Below, one piece after another: positions 25,992-34,393 of a DNA stretch of 64,000 nucleotides (position 1 is the first letter of the stretch; each line of letters begins with the position of its first letter). The stretch covers positions 1-64,000 of the forward strand of contig NZ_JAUYWA010000014.1 in NCBI RefSeq assembly GCF_030689025.1, in the 5' to 3' direction. The stretch comes from Oceanobacter sp. 1_MG-2023. GTDB lineage: Bacteria > Pseudomonadota > Gammaproteobacteria > Pseudomonadales > Oceanobacteraceae. The position numbers and the translations under genes were made by a program. The notes below the pieces were generated by a model. The model did not search any database. It was not told where the DNA came from and saw only the letters and a program-made list of their open reading frames with translations.

Positions 25992-27059
25992 TCACTCTGC
26001 CGCAGGAACAACGGTGGCGTCGACCGGCACATAGCCGCGAGCAATACGACGCAACTCCTTCAGCGCCTGACGGGCATCACCACTACGATCTGACACCGAC
26101 TCAAGCCATTCTTCATCCATACCCTGGGTCAGGGTTTCAAACTGGCGCGACATCAAATCCTTGGCCGAGACATGGACGATCTTCACTCCGGCCGCCTTGG
26201 CTGCCTGGTAACCTTCTGCATCACCCGCGTCCCAGGCACGACCGGCCATGGCCGACAGTTTTTCACCTGACACCGCCAAAATCGCTTTGCGGTCACGAGG
26301 CTCCAGGCTTTCCATAAACTCAGGATTAACAAAAATCGAGAAACTGCCCATGTACAGACCTTCAGGCAAGACAGTCACACTGGTGGTTACTTCGTTCAGG
26401 CGCAGCACTTTCTGCTCCATCATCGGCAGAAATGCCCCGTCGATCACACCCTGCTGCAGCATTTCGTAGACCTTCGGAGCAGGAGCACCCACCGCCGTCA
26501 CGTGCATACGTTCTGCCAGCACGCTCTGGACGCCACCCCCCACCCGGATCTTCATGCCTTCCAGATCAGAAAAGGAATTAATCGGCTTCTTGGTATGAAT
26601 ATGGCCAGGGCCGTGGGTGAACATACCGATCACCTCCAGACCTTCAAATTCACCCTCATCTTTCAGATATTTTTCGTACACCTGCCACAAAGCCACCGAT
26701 GCCGCCTCGGCACCGACACCCAGACCGGGTTGCTCAACAATCTGAGGCAGCTTGAAACGACCAGGAACATAACCGTGGTAGCTGAAGCTGGCATCGTAAA
26801 CACCATCTTCAACCAGTTGGAACAAGGTTTTGGGATGGCCCGAACTGTTCTCCACCTTGACCTTGACGCGACCTTCCGTCGCTTCTTCCACCCACTTTGC
26901 CCAGGTTGGCCACACCACCGCATTCTGGGCATTGGTTGGTGGCAACCAGGTACCGACCCGCAAAATGGTTTCGGAAAATGCCGGCGCTGCCATGGCAGTA
27001 CCCGCAGCCAGAACCAGTACCGACATGGCAGATTTCAGACGATGTGTAATTGTTATCAT
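25992..27059 (-). CDS. dctP: TRAP transporter substrate-binding protein (DctP family)
   Basis: A 355-residue periplasmic binding protein with a Sec signal peptide of about 29 residues ending AFSE. The mature protein begins with the conserved RVGTWLPPTN. The Arg-containing strand GMKIRVGGG (about 175) corresponds to the family's carboxylate-binding region. GAGG lies six bases before the ATG. It is first of dctPQM-usp-araC and lies 236 bases after hpaF. A close paralogue, without DctQ or DctM, is at 59421-60470 and shares RVGTWLPPTN and WPTWAKWVEEATEGRV. Ligand is likely an aromatic acid, judged by context. Confidence 0.9.
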   Translation of the reverse strand: MITITHRLKSAMSVLVLAAGTAMAAPAFSETILRVGTWLPPTNAQNAVVWPTWAKWVEEATEGRVKVKVENSSGHPKTLFQLVEDGVYDASFSYHGYVPGRFKLPQIVEQPGLGVGAEAASVALWQVYEKYLKDEGEFEGLEVIGMFTHGPGHIHTKKPINSFSDLEGMKIRVGGGVQSVLAERMHVTAVGAPAPKVYEMLQQGVIDGAFLPMMEQKVLRLNEVTTSVTVLPEGLYMGSFSIFVNPEFMESLEPRDRKAILAVSGEKLSAMAGRAWDAGDAEGYQAAKAAGVKIVHVSAKDLMSRQFETLTQGMDEEWLESVSDRSGDARQALKELRRIARGYVPVDATVVPAAE

Positions 27060-27156
27060 TTTCGGCCTCGTAATATTTTTATTTCCCGAACAGGCAAAGC
27101 CGTGAGTGCAGGCTTTTCTGTCTTGCTGCCGGGGTATTTTTTATTGTCATCAATTG

Positions 27157-27187
27157 TTATCTATCTCCCGCTTCAGACGATAGATAA
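27157..27187. repeat. Inverted repeat upstream of dctP
   Basis: Perfect nine-base arms, TTATCTATC (27157-27165) and GATAGATAA (27179-27187), with a 13-base spacer. It lies between hpaF and dctP, about 100 bases before the dctP start. The AT-rich arms and lack of a T tract favour an operator over a terminator. Confidence 0.6.
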
Positions 27188-27295
27188 AGCATCAGCTGCC
27201 GCACACCGCAGCCAATAACACCGCAAAACCATCCCTTGCAGAGCCTGACCAAGTGAGCAGGCCCAGAGCACCGGCAATTTGCTCAGTAAAACCCT

Positions 27296-27676
27296 TCAGG
27301 CAAACAGTGGATGGATATTATTTTTATTAAACTTGAGCACCGGATCCAGCTCGGTCATTTCAAATGAAATCTGCACATAGCGCTCAGCCGTGACCGGTTG
27401 CATCCAGTCACACAGAATCTCGAACACCCGTTCCGCAACAGCCTGTTTAAGCGCCATATCCCGGCCATGACCAATCTTCAGGCTCAGGTTCAGGTAGCCA
27501 AAACCCTCACGGCCATCGGCTACCCGGTAGTCATAACAACGAATCGCACGGCTGCGCACGCCCCCGATCGGGAATGCACCGGTCGATACCACATAGTCAT
27601 GCAAGGCCTTGAACAGCGGCTGAAAATCCAGCGACTCATGCAAGTTATCGGAGTAGTCGACAACAAAATGCGGCAT
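27296..27676 (-). CDS. hpaF: 5-carboxymethyl-2-hydroxymuconate isomerase
   Basis: A 126-residue tautomerase-superfamily enzyme (HpaF/HpcD). The start MPHFVVDYSDNL places Pro directly after Met, the catalytic N-terminal proline of the family; this and the family length decide ATG 27676. It isomerises 5-carboxymethyl-2-hydroxymuconate to 5-oxopent-3-ene-1,2,5-tricarboxylate in homoprotocatechuate breakdown. It follows hpaE by two bases and so is coupled to it. The enzyme is a cytoplasmic trimer in other species. Confidence 0.92.
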   Translation of the reverse strand: MPHFVVDYSDNLHESLDFQPLFKALHDYVVSTGAFPIGGVRSRAIRCYDYRVADGREGFGYLNLSLKIGHGRDMALKQAVAERVFEILCDWMQPVTAERYVQISFEMTELDPVLKFNKNNIHPLFA

Positions 27677-27678
27677 GG

Positions 27679-29142
27679 CTACACACCCCACTTCGGAATA
27701 TGGTGCGACCCCATGCTGACACAGACATTCTTCGGTTCGCAGAACACCTCAAAGCTGTAATCCCCCCCCTCGCGGCCAGTACCGGACCCCTTCACACCAC
27801 CAAACGGAGTACGCAGGTCACGGACGTTCTGACTGTTCACAAACATCATCCCGGCTTCTACCGAACGGGCAATGCGATGCACCTTGCCCACGTCCTGAGT
27901 CCACAAGTAGGACGCCAGACCGTAGTCATTATCGTTCGCCATCGCTACCACATCGGCTTCATCCTTGAACGGAATCAACACCGCGACCGGGCCGAAAATT
28001 TCTTCACGGGCAATACGCATATTATTGGTGACGTCACGGAATACGGTTGGGCGCACAAAGTGGCCGCCTTTCAGATGATCCGGCAACTCATTGACCGGTT
28101 TCTCCGGACCACCGGCAATCAGCGTGGCGCCTTCTTCAATACCAATCTTGATATAGCCGGTGACCTTGTCCCAATGGCCCTGACTGATCAGAGAGCCTAC
28201 CTTGGTATCCATATTCATCGGATCACCGACAGTAATCTTGTTGGCACGGGCAGCGAACTCTTCGCAGAAGCGATCGTAAATACCCTCTTGCACAAAAATG
28301 CGAGAACCAGCGGTGCAGCGTTCACCGTTGATCGAGAAAATGCCAAACACCGCCGCGTCTAACGCCCGCTCGTAATCACAATCATCAAAAATCATCACCG
28401 GCGATTTACCGCCCAGTTCCATCGAAAACTTCTTCAGGCCCGCATTGGCAATAATGTGTTTACCGGTCGAAGTACCGCCAGTAAACGAAATGGCATTGAC
28501 ATCAGGGTTCGTAATCAACGCATTGCCTGTGGTGCCGCCAAAACCGTGCACCACGTTAAACACACCCGCTGGAATACCGGCTTCCAGCGACAGCCGAGCC
28601 AGAAAATCCGTAGTCAGTGGCGACAACTCGGACTGTTTCATTACTGCCGTGTTACCCAGTGCCAGGGCTGGAGCAGTCTTCCAGGTACCGGTCATAAACG
28701 GCACGTTCCAGGGCGAAATCAGCGCACAGACACCGGTTGGCTGATACAGGGTGTAATTCAGCATCTGGTCATCCATCGGGTAGGTATGACCGTTCATTTG
28801 TTTGGCTTTTTCAGCAAAAAAATAGAAATTGCTGGACGCCCGTGGAATCAAGGCGTTACGCGTCTGATACAGCGGCAAACCGGTATCTGCAGTTTCCATC
28901 GCCGACAGCTCATCGACGTTATCGGCAATCAGATCCCCCAGCTTCTCGATGATTTTGGAACGCTTGGCGACCGGCATGTTGGCCCAGGCCGGAAAGGCAT
29001 TTTTCGCCGCCTGACACGCCGCTGCCACTTGTTCTGGCGAGGCATGAGCCACCTCAGCCAGAACTTCACCCGTAGCAGGATTCACCGTTTCAAAGGTTTC
29101 CTTGCTCTCAACCCATTTGCCGTCAATCAGATTCTTGATCAT
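27679..29142 (-). CDS. hpaE: 5-carboxymethyl-2-hydroxymuconate semialdehyde dehydrogenase
   Basis: A 487-residue NAD-dependent aldehyde dehydrogenase. The general base lies in MELGGKSPV (about residue 255) and the catalytic Cys in GERCTAGSR (about 288). The long similarity to HpaE, including NSQNVRDLRTPFGGVKGSG, together with hpaF next to it, identifies the substrate as 5-carboxymethyl-2-hydroxymuconic semialdehyde. ATG 29142 gives the family N-terminus MIKNLIDGKW. Its promoter region (29228-29270) holds two palindromes that probably bind HpaR. It is the first gene of the left arm of the hpa island. Confidence 0.93.
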   Translation of the reverse strand: MIKNLIDGKWVESKETFETVNPATGEVLAEVAHASPEQVAAACQAAKNAFPAWANMPVAKRSKIIEKLGDLIADNVDELSAMETADTGLPLYQTRNALIPRASSNFYFFAEKAKQMNGHTYPMDDQMLNYTLYQPTGVCALISPWNVPFMTGTWKTAPALALGNTAVMKQSELSPLTTDFLARLSLEAGIPAGVFNVVHGFGGTTGNALITNPDVNAISFTGGTSTGKHIIANAGLKKFSMELGGKSPVMIFDDCDYERALDAAVFGIFSINGERCTAGSRIFVQEGIYDRFCEEFAARANKITVGDPMNMDTKVGSLISQGHWDKVTGYIKIGIEEGATLIAGGPEKPVNELPDHLKGGHFVRPTVFRDVTNNMRIAREEIFGPVAVLIPFKDEADVVAMANDNDYGLASYLWTQDVGKVHRIARSVEAGMMFVNSQNVRDLRTPFGGVKGSGTGREGGDYSFEVFCEPKNVCVSMGSHHIPKWGV

Positions 29143-29227
29143 CAGTGTCTGCCTTTTCTTGTTTTCAACGAGCCGCTGGCGACTCTGTGTTCTCACAGTT
29201 GGCGCTCTCAGATGAGCCGCAAACCAG

Positions 29228-29270
29228 TTAATATATTAATCAATCTATTTAACATGTTAAATAATGTCAA
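29228..29270 (-). promoter_or_regulatory. hpaE promoter with two putative HpaR operators
   Basis: On the minus strand, TTGACA (29265-29270) and TAGATT (29242-29247) are spaced by 17 bases. The spacer contains TTTAACATGTTAAA, the centre of the perfect palindrome TATTTAACATGTTAAATA (29246-29263). A second perfect palindrome, TTAATATATTAA (29228-29239), lies just downstream at the likely transcription start. This layout, an operator within the spacer plus another at +1, recurs at 42373-42417 and is that of a repressed promoter. Confidence 0.78.
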
Positions 29271-29428
29271 CTGACAAATGTCAAACAGCACGTTAGAGCC
29301 ACCGACTTTGGCGGAGTTTTGGGGAGATAAATGGCAACGGAAGGCTCACTGACAAGGCATCAAAGCCTGTCAACAAGTGTCTGTTTTTGGCACTATCCAG
29401 AATATTCAACAAGGAAATGTTTCGTCGT

Positions 29429-30433
29429 ATGAATGTCACTGAACTGCAAAACTACCTGCAACTCCTTATCCAGAACCGCCTGCACCAGGCCGTAATGGTG
29501 TGGGGTAAACCGGGAATTGGTAAATCCTCCATCGTGCGCAGCCTCTGTGAACAAAACAAACTGCAGTTTATCGACGTGCGCTTAAGCCAGTTGATGCCCA
29601 GTGATCTACGTGGGATTCCAGTACCGGATCAGAACATGACCCACTGGTATCCCCCTGCATTTCTGCCTCAGGAAGGCGAAGGCATCCTGTTTATGGATGA
29701 AATCAATATGGCTCCCCCCGCACTGCAGGGTGTGGCCCAACAGCTAGTGCTGGACAGGCAAGTTGGGGACTATTGCCTGCCTGATGGCTGGCTGGTCTGG
29801 GCAGCGGGGAACCACAGCACCGACCGCGCTGCGGTTTACGATATGCCTGCGCCGCTTGCCAACCGATTTATCCACCTAACGCTGAACGAATCGATCAATG
29901 ACTTCCGCGCCTATGCTCTGGCAACCGGATTGCATCCAGACGTGATCGGCTTTGTAAGTTTCCGCAGTGACCTGCTGCACAAGATGCACCCGACCAATCC
30001 GGCCTGGCCATCACCACGCAGCTGGGAAATGGCTGCCCGTCTCCACCAGATCGGTTTATCGATTGAGTCCGCTGTCGGCGATGCCTGTGCACTGGAGTTT
30101 CATGCCTTCTGCCGTTTGCAACACGATTTGCCGGGCATGGAAGCCATCCTCAAAGGCACATCCACAGCAGAGTTTCCGCAAGAACCCTCTTTACGCTATG
30201 CATTGATCTGTCACCTGATCAGCCGAGCGGAAAAAAACCAACAAGCCGTGCATTGTTTTGAGTGGCTGATTGAGCAAGCAAGCTCAGAATGGATTCAGAT
30301 GTTTGTCTCTGAATTGGTGCCTGTTCTGAAACAGCGTAAGCAATACTCTGCTTTCACCCAAAAAATTATTGGCAACGAAAAAGCGCGACAGTATCTGACG
30401 CAATTTGCAGGGTTAATGATGGAACTTGATTGA
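29429..30433 (+). CDS. MoxR-type AAA+ ATPase of the repeat-protein cassette
   Basis: A 334-residue AAA+ ATPase. Walker A is GKPGIGKSS (about residues 25-33), Walker B with the catalytic Glu is ILFMDEINMA (about 84-93), and sensor 1 is WAAGNHSTD (about 124-132). The order and the helix-2 insertion region fit the MoxR branch, whose members act as chaperone-like remodelers together with VWA proteins. Start choice is uncertain: ATG 29429 has AAGGA 13 bases upstream, ATG 29417 has it too close, and TTG 29387 has none. A VWA gene begins 28 bases after the stop, followed by two repeat proteins. Partner and substrate are unknown. Confidence 0.85.
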   Translation: MNVTELQNYLQLLIQNRLHQAVMVWGKPGIGKSSIVRSLCEQNKLQFIDVRLSQLMPSDLRGIPVPDQNMTHWYPPAFLPQEGEGILFMDEINMAPPALQGVAQQLVLDRQVGDYCLPDGWLVWAAGNHSTDRAAVYDMPAPLANRFIHLTLNESINDFRAYALATGLHPDVIGFVSFRSDLLHKMHPTNPAWPSPRSWEMAARLHQIGLSIESAVGDACALEFHAFCRLQHDLPGMEAILKGTSTAEFPQEPSLRYALICHLISRAEKNQQAVHCFEWLIEQASSEWIQMFVSELVPVLKQRKQYSAFTQKIIGNEKARQYLTQFAGLMMELD

Positions 30434-30461
30434 GTTCGCCAGAACAACAAGGACCAGCCAC

Positions 30462-31781
30462 ATGTTCCCTTTTCAAGACAATCTGGATGACCTCTGGACC
30501 CGCTTTGTACTGACGTTACGCAGGCAGCATCCTTTCCTGGCCAGTCTGGCCATGTTTGCCCGCTTCCAGCCAGACAATCAGGTTCACATTGCCGAAACGG
30601 CAGGTCAGACGTTACAAGTGGAACCCGGATTTTTAAGCTCTCTGCCCCAACCAGAACAAACCAGCTACCTTCTGCACCAGTTACTTCATCTGGCGTTGAA
30701 CCACCAGCAACGAATGGGAGAACGAGAGCAATCCCGCTGGAATGAAGCCGCCGATATTGTCGTAAACCAGATTATCCGTGAGACTACCCGCTTTCCGGCA
30801 GCCCCCCGAACATGCTCAAAGACAGGCTTTGCCGGGTATTCGGTTGAAGAGGTTTATCAATTACTGCCGCCGGTTAATATGGACGAATCAGCAGCCAGCC
30901 AACAGCCTTCAGCCCCCCAGCAATGCACTTCCTCAAATGCGGGCACTGAAGGAGACTCTGATACCGGCAAGCCAAGCTCGAAAAACATGAATGGAACACC
31001 CCATCACGACCTGTTGCGCCAGCCTTCCGTCGACTTGCAGCAGCAAAGCACAAATAGCCAAAACTACTGGCGAGGCGCGCTGGCAACTGTACAACAGCTG
31101 GCAAATGGCCACATTGCCATCGGCCAGGCGGAACAAAATGCCAGCCACTTACCTGCCGGATTGCTACCCGGAGATACCACTTCGTCGTTAGCCATTGAGC
31201 TTGAAATTCTGCGCGAGGACAGCCTCGACTGGCGCGCCATGCTGCGCCACTACATGATTCCCTCACGAAACGATTACGTCGAGTTTGACCCCAGATTGCT
31301 GCATCAAGGCTTGTATCTGGAATACCTGCAATCCGAGCAGTTGCGCGTCGACATCATTATTGACACCAGCACCTCCATTGAACGCGATCAGCTATCGAGC
31401 TTTCTGAACGAGGTAGAAGCCATTCTGAATAGCCACCCGGATATCATTGCCCGGCTGTTCTACATTGATATCGAACTCAACGGCCCACATCTGTTGCAAC
31501 GCAATCAGCCCCTGCCGCAACCGGTCGGTGACGGTGGCACCAGCTTTGTGCCCTACTTCAATTTTCTGGCAACCGAGCACAGCCTGCTGGAGCGCCCTTC
31601 AGTGGCCATTTACTTCACCGACGGCTTTGGAGAATTTCCCGCCGAGCCACCCGGTATTGACGTGTTATGGGTGGTACCACCTCGCTCAGCCAACCAGCAA
31701 GAGTATCTGTCCTGGTTAGCCCAAAGAAATCCCAAAAGCCCCCTGTTTCCATTTGGGGGCAAAGTCGATTTGAAGGATTAA
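30462..31781 (+). CDS. VWA-like protein with altered metallopeptidase motif (DUF2201-like)
   Basis: A 439-residue cytoplasmic protein. The N-terminal part (about 1-130) resembles the putative metallopeptidase half of DUF2201 proteins, but the expected HExxH is HQLLH (72-76), with a third His at 81; the catalytic Glu is Gln, so proteolysis is unlikely. A low-complexity linker rich in Gln, Ser and Asn spans about 145-215. The C-terminal VWA-like domain keeps the full metal-ion-dependent adhesion site: DTSTS (DxSxS), the Thr of DGGTSF and the Asp of YFTDGFGE. AAGGA lies nine bases before ATG 30462. MoxR and VWA proteins normally function as a pair, so this is the expected partner of the upstream ATPase. 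Confidence 0.8.
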   Translation: MFPFQDNLDDLWTRFVLTLRRQHPFLASLAMFARFQPDNQVHIAETAGQTLQVEPGFLSSLPQPEQTSYLLHQLLHLALNHQQRMGEREQSRWNEAADIVVNQIIRETTRFPAAPRTCSKTGFAGYSVEEVYQLLPPVNMDESAASQQPSAPQQCTSSNAGTEGDSDTGKPSSKNMNGTPHHDLLRQPSVDLQQQSTNSQNYWRGALATVQQLANGHIAIGQAEQNASHLPAGLLPGDTTSSLAIELEILREDSLDWRAMLRHYMIPSRNDYVEFDPRLLHQGLYLEYLQSEQLRVDIIIDTSTSIERDQLSSFLNEVEAILNSHPDIIARLFYIDIELNGPHLLQRNQPLPQPVGDGGTSFVPYFNFLATEHSLLERPSVAIYFTDGFGEFPAEPPGIDVLWVVPPRSANQQEYLSWLAQRNPKSPLFPFGGKVDLKD

Positions 31782-31785
31782 GAAA

Positions 31786-34377
31786 ATGACGATTGATTTG
31801 ATCAAGCAATCACTACAAGCCCCAGACGAAGAGCTTCGATACGATGAAGGTTGGGGAGATAAATACCCAGCCTATGGATTCTGGCGGCAAGAAGAAAATC
31901 AACAGCAACTGAAAGAGGCGCTGGCAACGATCAAGGCCATTAACAGCGTTGATTTTTGTGTAATTGAGCAGTGCCTTCAATCGCCGCAATGCCAGGAATG
32001 GTTCATTGCCTGGGTATTCATTTTGCGCAAGGGCCTCACCACCGATCAATGCTCCCAGCTTCTAAGCCATACCAATGCCCCAAGCTATCTGATCATACTC
32101 GATGAGACCTTCAAGCGCTTAAACGTAGTCCGTCCGAGACAGTTTACAGACATCGAATACGCGTTACTTGATAGCAATGGATTACTAGGATTGAGAAAGC
32201 TTTTCAAAGACTCATCAAACCCGATAAAGACTTACCCCCCGGAAATTCTGCTGAACTACATGCTGGCCAGCCTTGATGAAAAATGTAGCGCCGAAGACCT
32301 GAAGATTTTCCTGCGGTTGGCGACCGAGTTTCAACCACACCACCTTGAGCGAATGGCCAGCTCGAAGCACTGGCAATTACGACTGGCTGCGGCGCAATCC
32401 TCAAGCACTTCCGATGAACTATTCAAAAAACTTGCCAAAGACAGCAGCAAAAAGGTTCGGGAAGCCGCATCGGTTCGCGCTCAATTGGCAGCAAAACAGT
32501 CCGCAGCACAAAAGACAAACAGCCAGAAAGCAATCACACCGGATTTTGACCTTCGATTAATGCAGAAAGCCGTACCGGTAGAGCAGTTACGGGAAATTGC
32601 CCAAGCTGGCTCCCCCCTGTCCGTCTGTGCTGCCACCTTGCATAGCAACAGCACCATCGATGTTATTCGTGCCGCCGAAAGTCGTGATTTACCTGAATGG
32701 GCTCAACTCGGCATCGCCAGATACACAGACTCAGAGAAGCGCATCATTTCACTACTGAAGGGCGCCAGCAAGTTCATCAAGATAGCGCTGGCAGCCAACT
32801 CCGCACTGACCAGGCAACAGGCTTTACAGCTGCTCGGTGACGACTGGTGCAATGCCATCATCGCCAACCGGTTTATCGACGACCCAGAGGTTCTGGACTC
32901 AATTACCGAACCAGAAAAGTGGCCAGATATTCTGGCAACCTTGCGTAATCCCGACACTAAAGCCAAACAGCTACAAACACTCTTTAATAAAAAAGGCTTT
33001 CGCTTCGAAGTCGTAGGCCGATTGATGGCGCGACATCCGAACTGCCCCAAGGTTTACTACAAACGTCTGGCGGCGTACTGCCCCAAGGATCTAAAGCAAA
33101 ATCCAGCCTACGCCCTGTCGATGCTTGAAAGTGGCAAAGCGGTAGCTCCCCAACCGCTTCAGCCAGACTCAATTTATGCCGACTTGGACAATGCCTCCGA
33201 TAGTTATGAAATGGCAATCACTGATGCCTTGAATCGTTACGCAAATGACGACGCCCTGCTCCGCCGGGTTGCCGGTTCAACAGCGCTAAACCCCAATGAG
33301 GCTAACCGACTGGCCATCACTGACGACCGCCATATTCACAATCGCATCCTGAGGGAAGGCACGCCCCACTGCAGCGAATTTGTCTATCGCCTGATAGCAA
33401 CAACCGGTACGCCACTACAACGTAAACAACTAGCGTCACTGAAATTGAAGCGGGAGTATCCACAGCTATTGCGGCAATTAACCAGCGACAAGGACAGCTC
33501 GGTACGGCAGGCCGCAGGTAACCAAGCAACGAAGAGAGGACTGGCCTCTGCCCAAAAACCCGATAAAACCAGCCTCCGTACCCTGGGCAATAAGGCCGCA
33601 CGCATCGACCTGGCCAAAAGCAGCAGCGACCCTGACATTCTGCACATGCTGTGTGAAGACAAGGTTCGGGATGTTCGTCGGGCGCTGGCCGAACATCAGC
33701 AGGTATTACCTTTGACTTGTCTGGAAAAGCTACTGACCGATAGCGACAACCAAGTCGTCAGCAGTGCTGTTTGGATACTGGATCGAATGATGGGATCGGC
33801 AACGCCACCATCCAGGGATCAGCTACAAGCAGCTATTTCCCAAATTCTTGAAAACAACGACTTTTCTCCAAGCTTGAAATCCAGGGTGTTAGTGTATTGC
33901 GACAAAGCCCCATTGCTTGAAGACATGTTAGAGCAAAGAGAAATTCGAAGATTTGCCGGCCCCAAAAGTGGTAGCCATTTGCTGCTATTCAACACCTATC
34001 TGGACATCCAGAGCGCGGACAAATCGTTTTGGCTACTGCAGATAGAAGAAGTACCGGCTGAGATCATCGAGCGGCTAGCGACTCAAACACAGGATCCGGC
34101 CAGCATGCTCAAAAAACATATCGGTGAAAGTCATGGTACCTCCGTCAGCTCCCTGATTTACCTGATCAAGCAGCACCCCAATATGCTTGCTCACTGCCCA
34201 CTGCAGAAAGCCATCGATCATGCCAACCGAAACAGCCACATGGACTTTGCTGATGCTCTGAAGTCGGAACCATCTCTGCAGCCGTTCAAGGATTTTCGGG
34301 CACAACTTCAAAACGCAAAAGACCAACAGTTATTGCAGCAACTGATCAATCAGGCAGAACAAACCGAAACGATATAA
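31786..34377 (+). CDS. Large HEAT/LRV-like repeat protein, paralogue A
   Basis: An 863-residue protein without signal peptide or enzymatic domain. It is built of short helical repeats of HEAT or variant leucine-rich type, seen in LTSDKDSSVRQAAGNQA (about residue 565-581), LAKDSSKKVREAA (about 215-227) and CEDKVRDVRRALAEHQ (about 622-637). Such solenoids bind proteins or nucleic acids. Highly conserved between A and B are LPEWAQLGIAR, RLMAR, and LGNKAARIDLAK. AAGGA lies eight bases before the ATG, and the VWA gene ends four bases upstream. The gene is therefore the third of the MoxR-VWA operon. I do not recognise a named family; a sensor or scaffold role is inference. Confidence 0.72.
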   Translation: MTIDLIKQSLQAPDEELRYDEGWGDKYPAYGFWRQEENQQQLKEALATIKAINSVDFCVIEQCLQSPQCQEWFIAWVFILRKGLTTDQCSQLLSHTNAPSYLIILDETFKRLNVVRPRQFTDIEYALLDSNGLLGLRKLFKDSSNPIKTYPPEILLNYMLASLDEKCSAEDLKIFLRLATEFQPHHLERMASSKHWQLRLAAAQSSSTSDELFKKLAKDSSKKVREAASVRAQLAAKQSAAQKTNSQKAITPDFDLRLMQKAVPVEQLREIAQAGSPLSVCAATLHSNSTIDVIRAAESRDLPEWAQLGIARYTDSEKRIISLLKGASKFIKIALAANSALTRQQALQLLGDDWCNAIIANRFIDDPEVLDSITEPEKWPDILATLRNPDTKAKQLQTLFNKKGFRFEVVGRLMARHPNCPKVYYKRLAAYCPKDLKQNPAYALSMLESGKAVAPQPLQPDSIYADLDNASDSYEMAITDALNRYANDDALLRRVAGSTALNPNEANRLAITDDRHIHNRILREGTPHCSEFVYRLIATTGTPLQRKQLASLKLKREYPQLLRQLTSDKDSSVRQAAGNQATKRGLASAQKPDKTSLRTLGNKAARIDLAKSSSDPDILHMLCEDKVRDVRRALAEHQQVLPLTCLEKLLTDSDNQVVSSAVWILDRMMGSATPPSRDQLQAAISQILENNDFSPSLKSRVLVYCDKAPLLEDMLEQREIRRFAGPKSGSHLLLFNTYLDIQSADKSFWLLQIEEVPAEIIERLATQTQDPASMLKKHIGESHGTSVSSLIYLIKQHPNMLAHCPLQKAIDHANRNSHMDFADALKSEPSLQPFKDFRAQLQNAKDQQLLQQLINQAEQTETI

Positions 34378-34393
34378 ACAAGGAGTTAATGAC

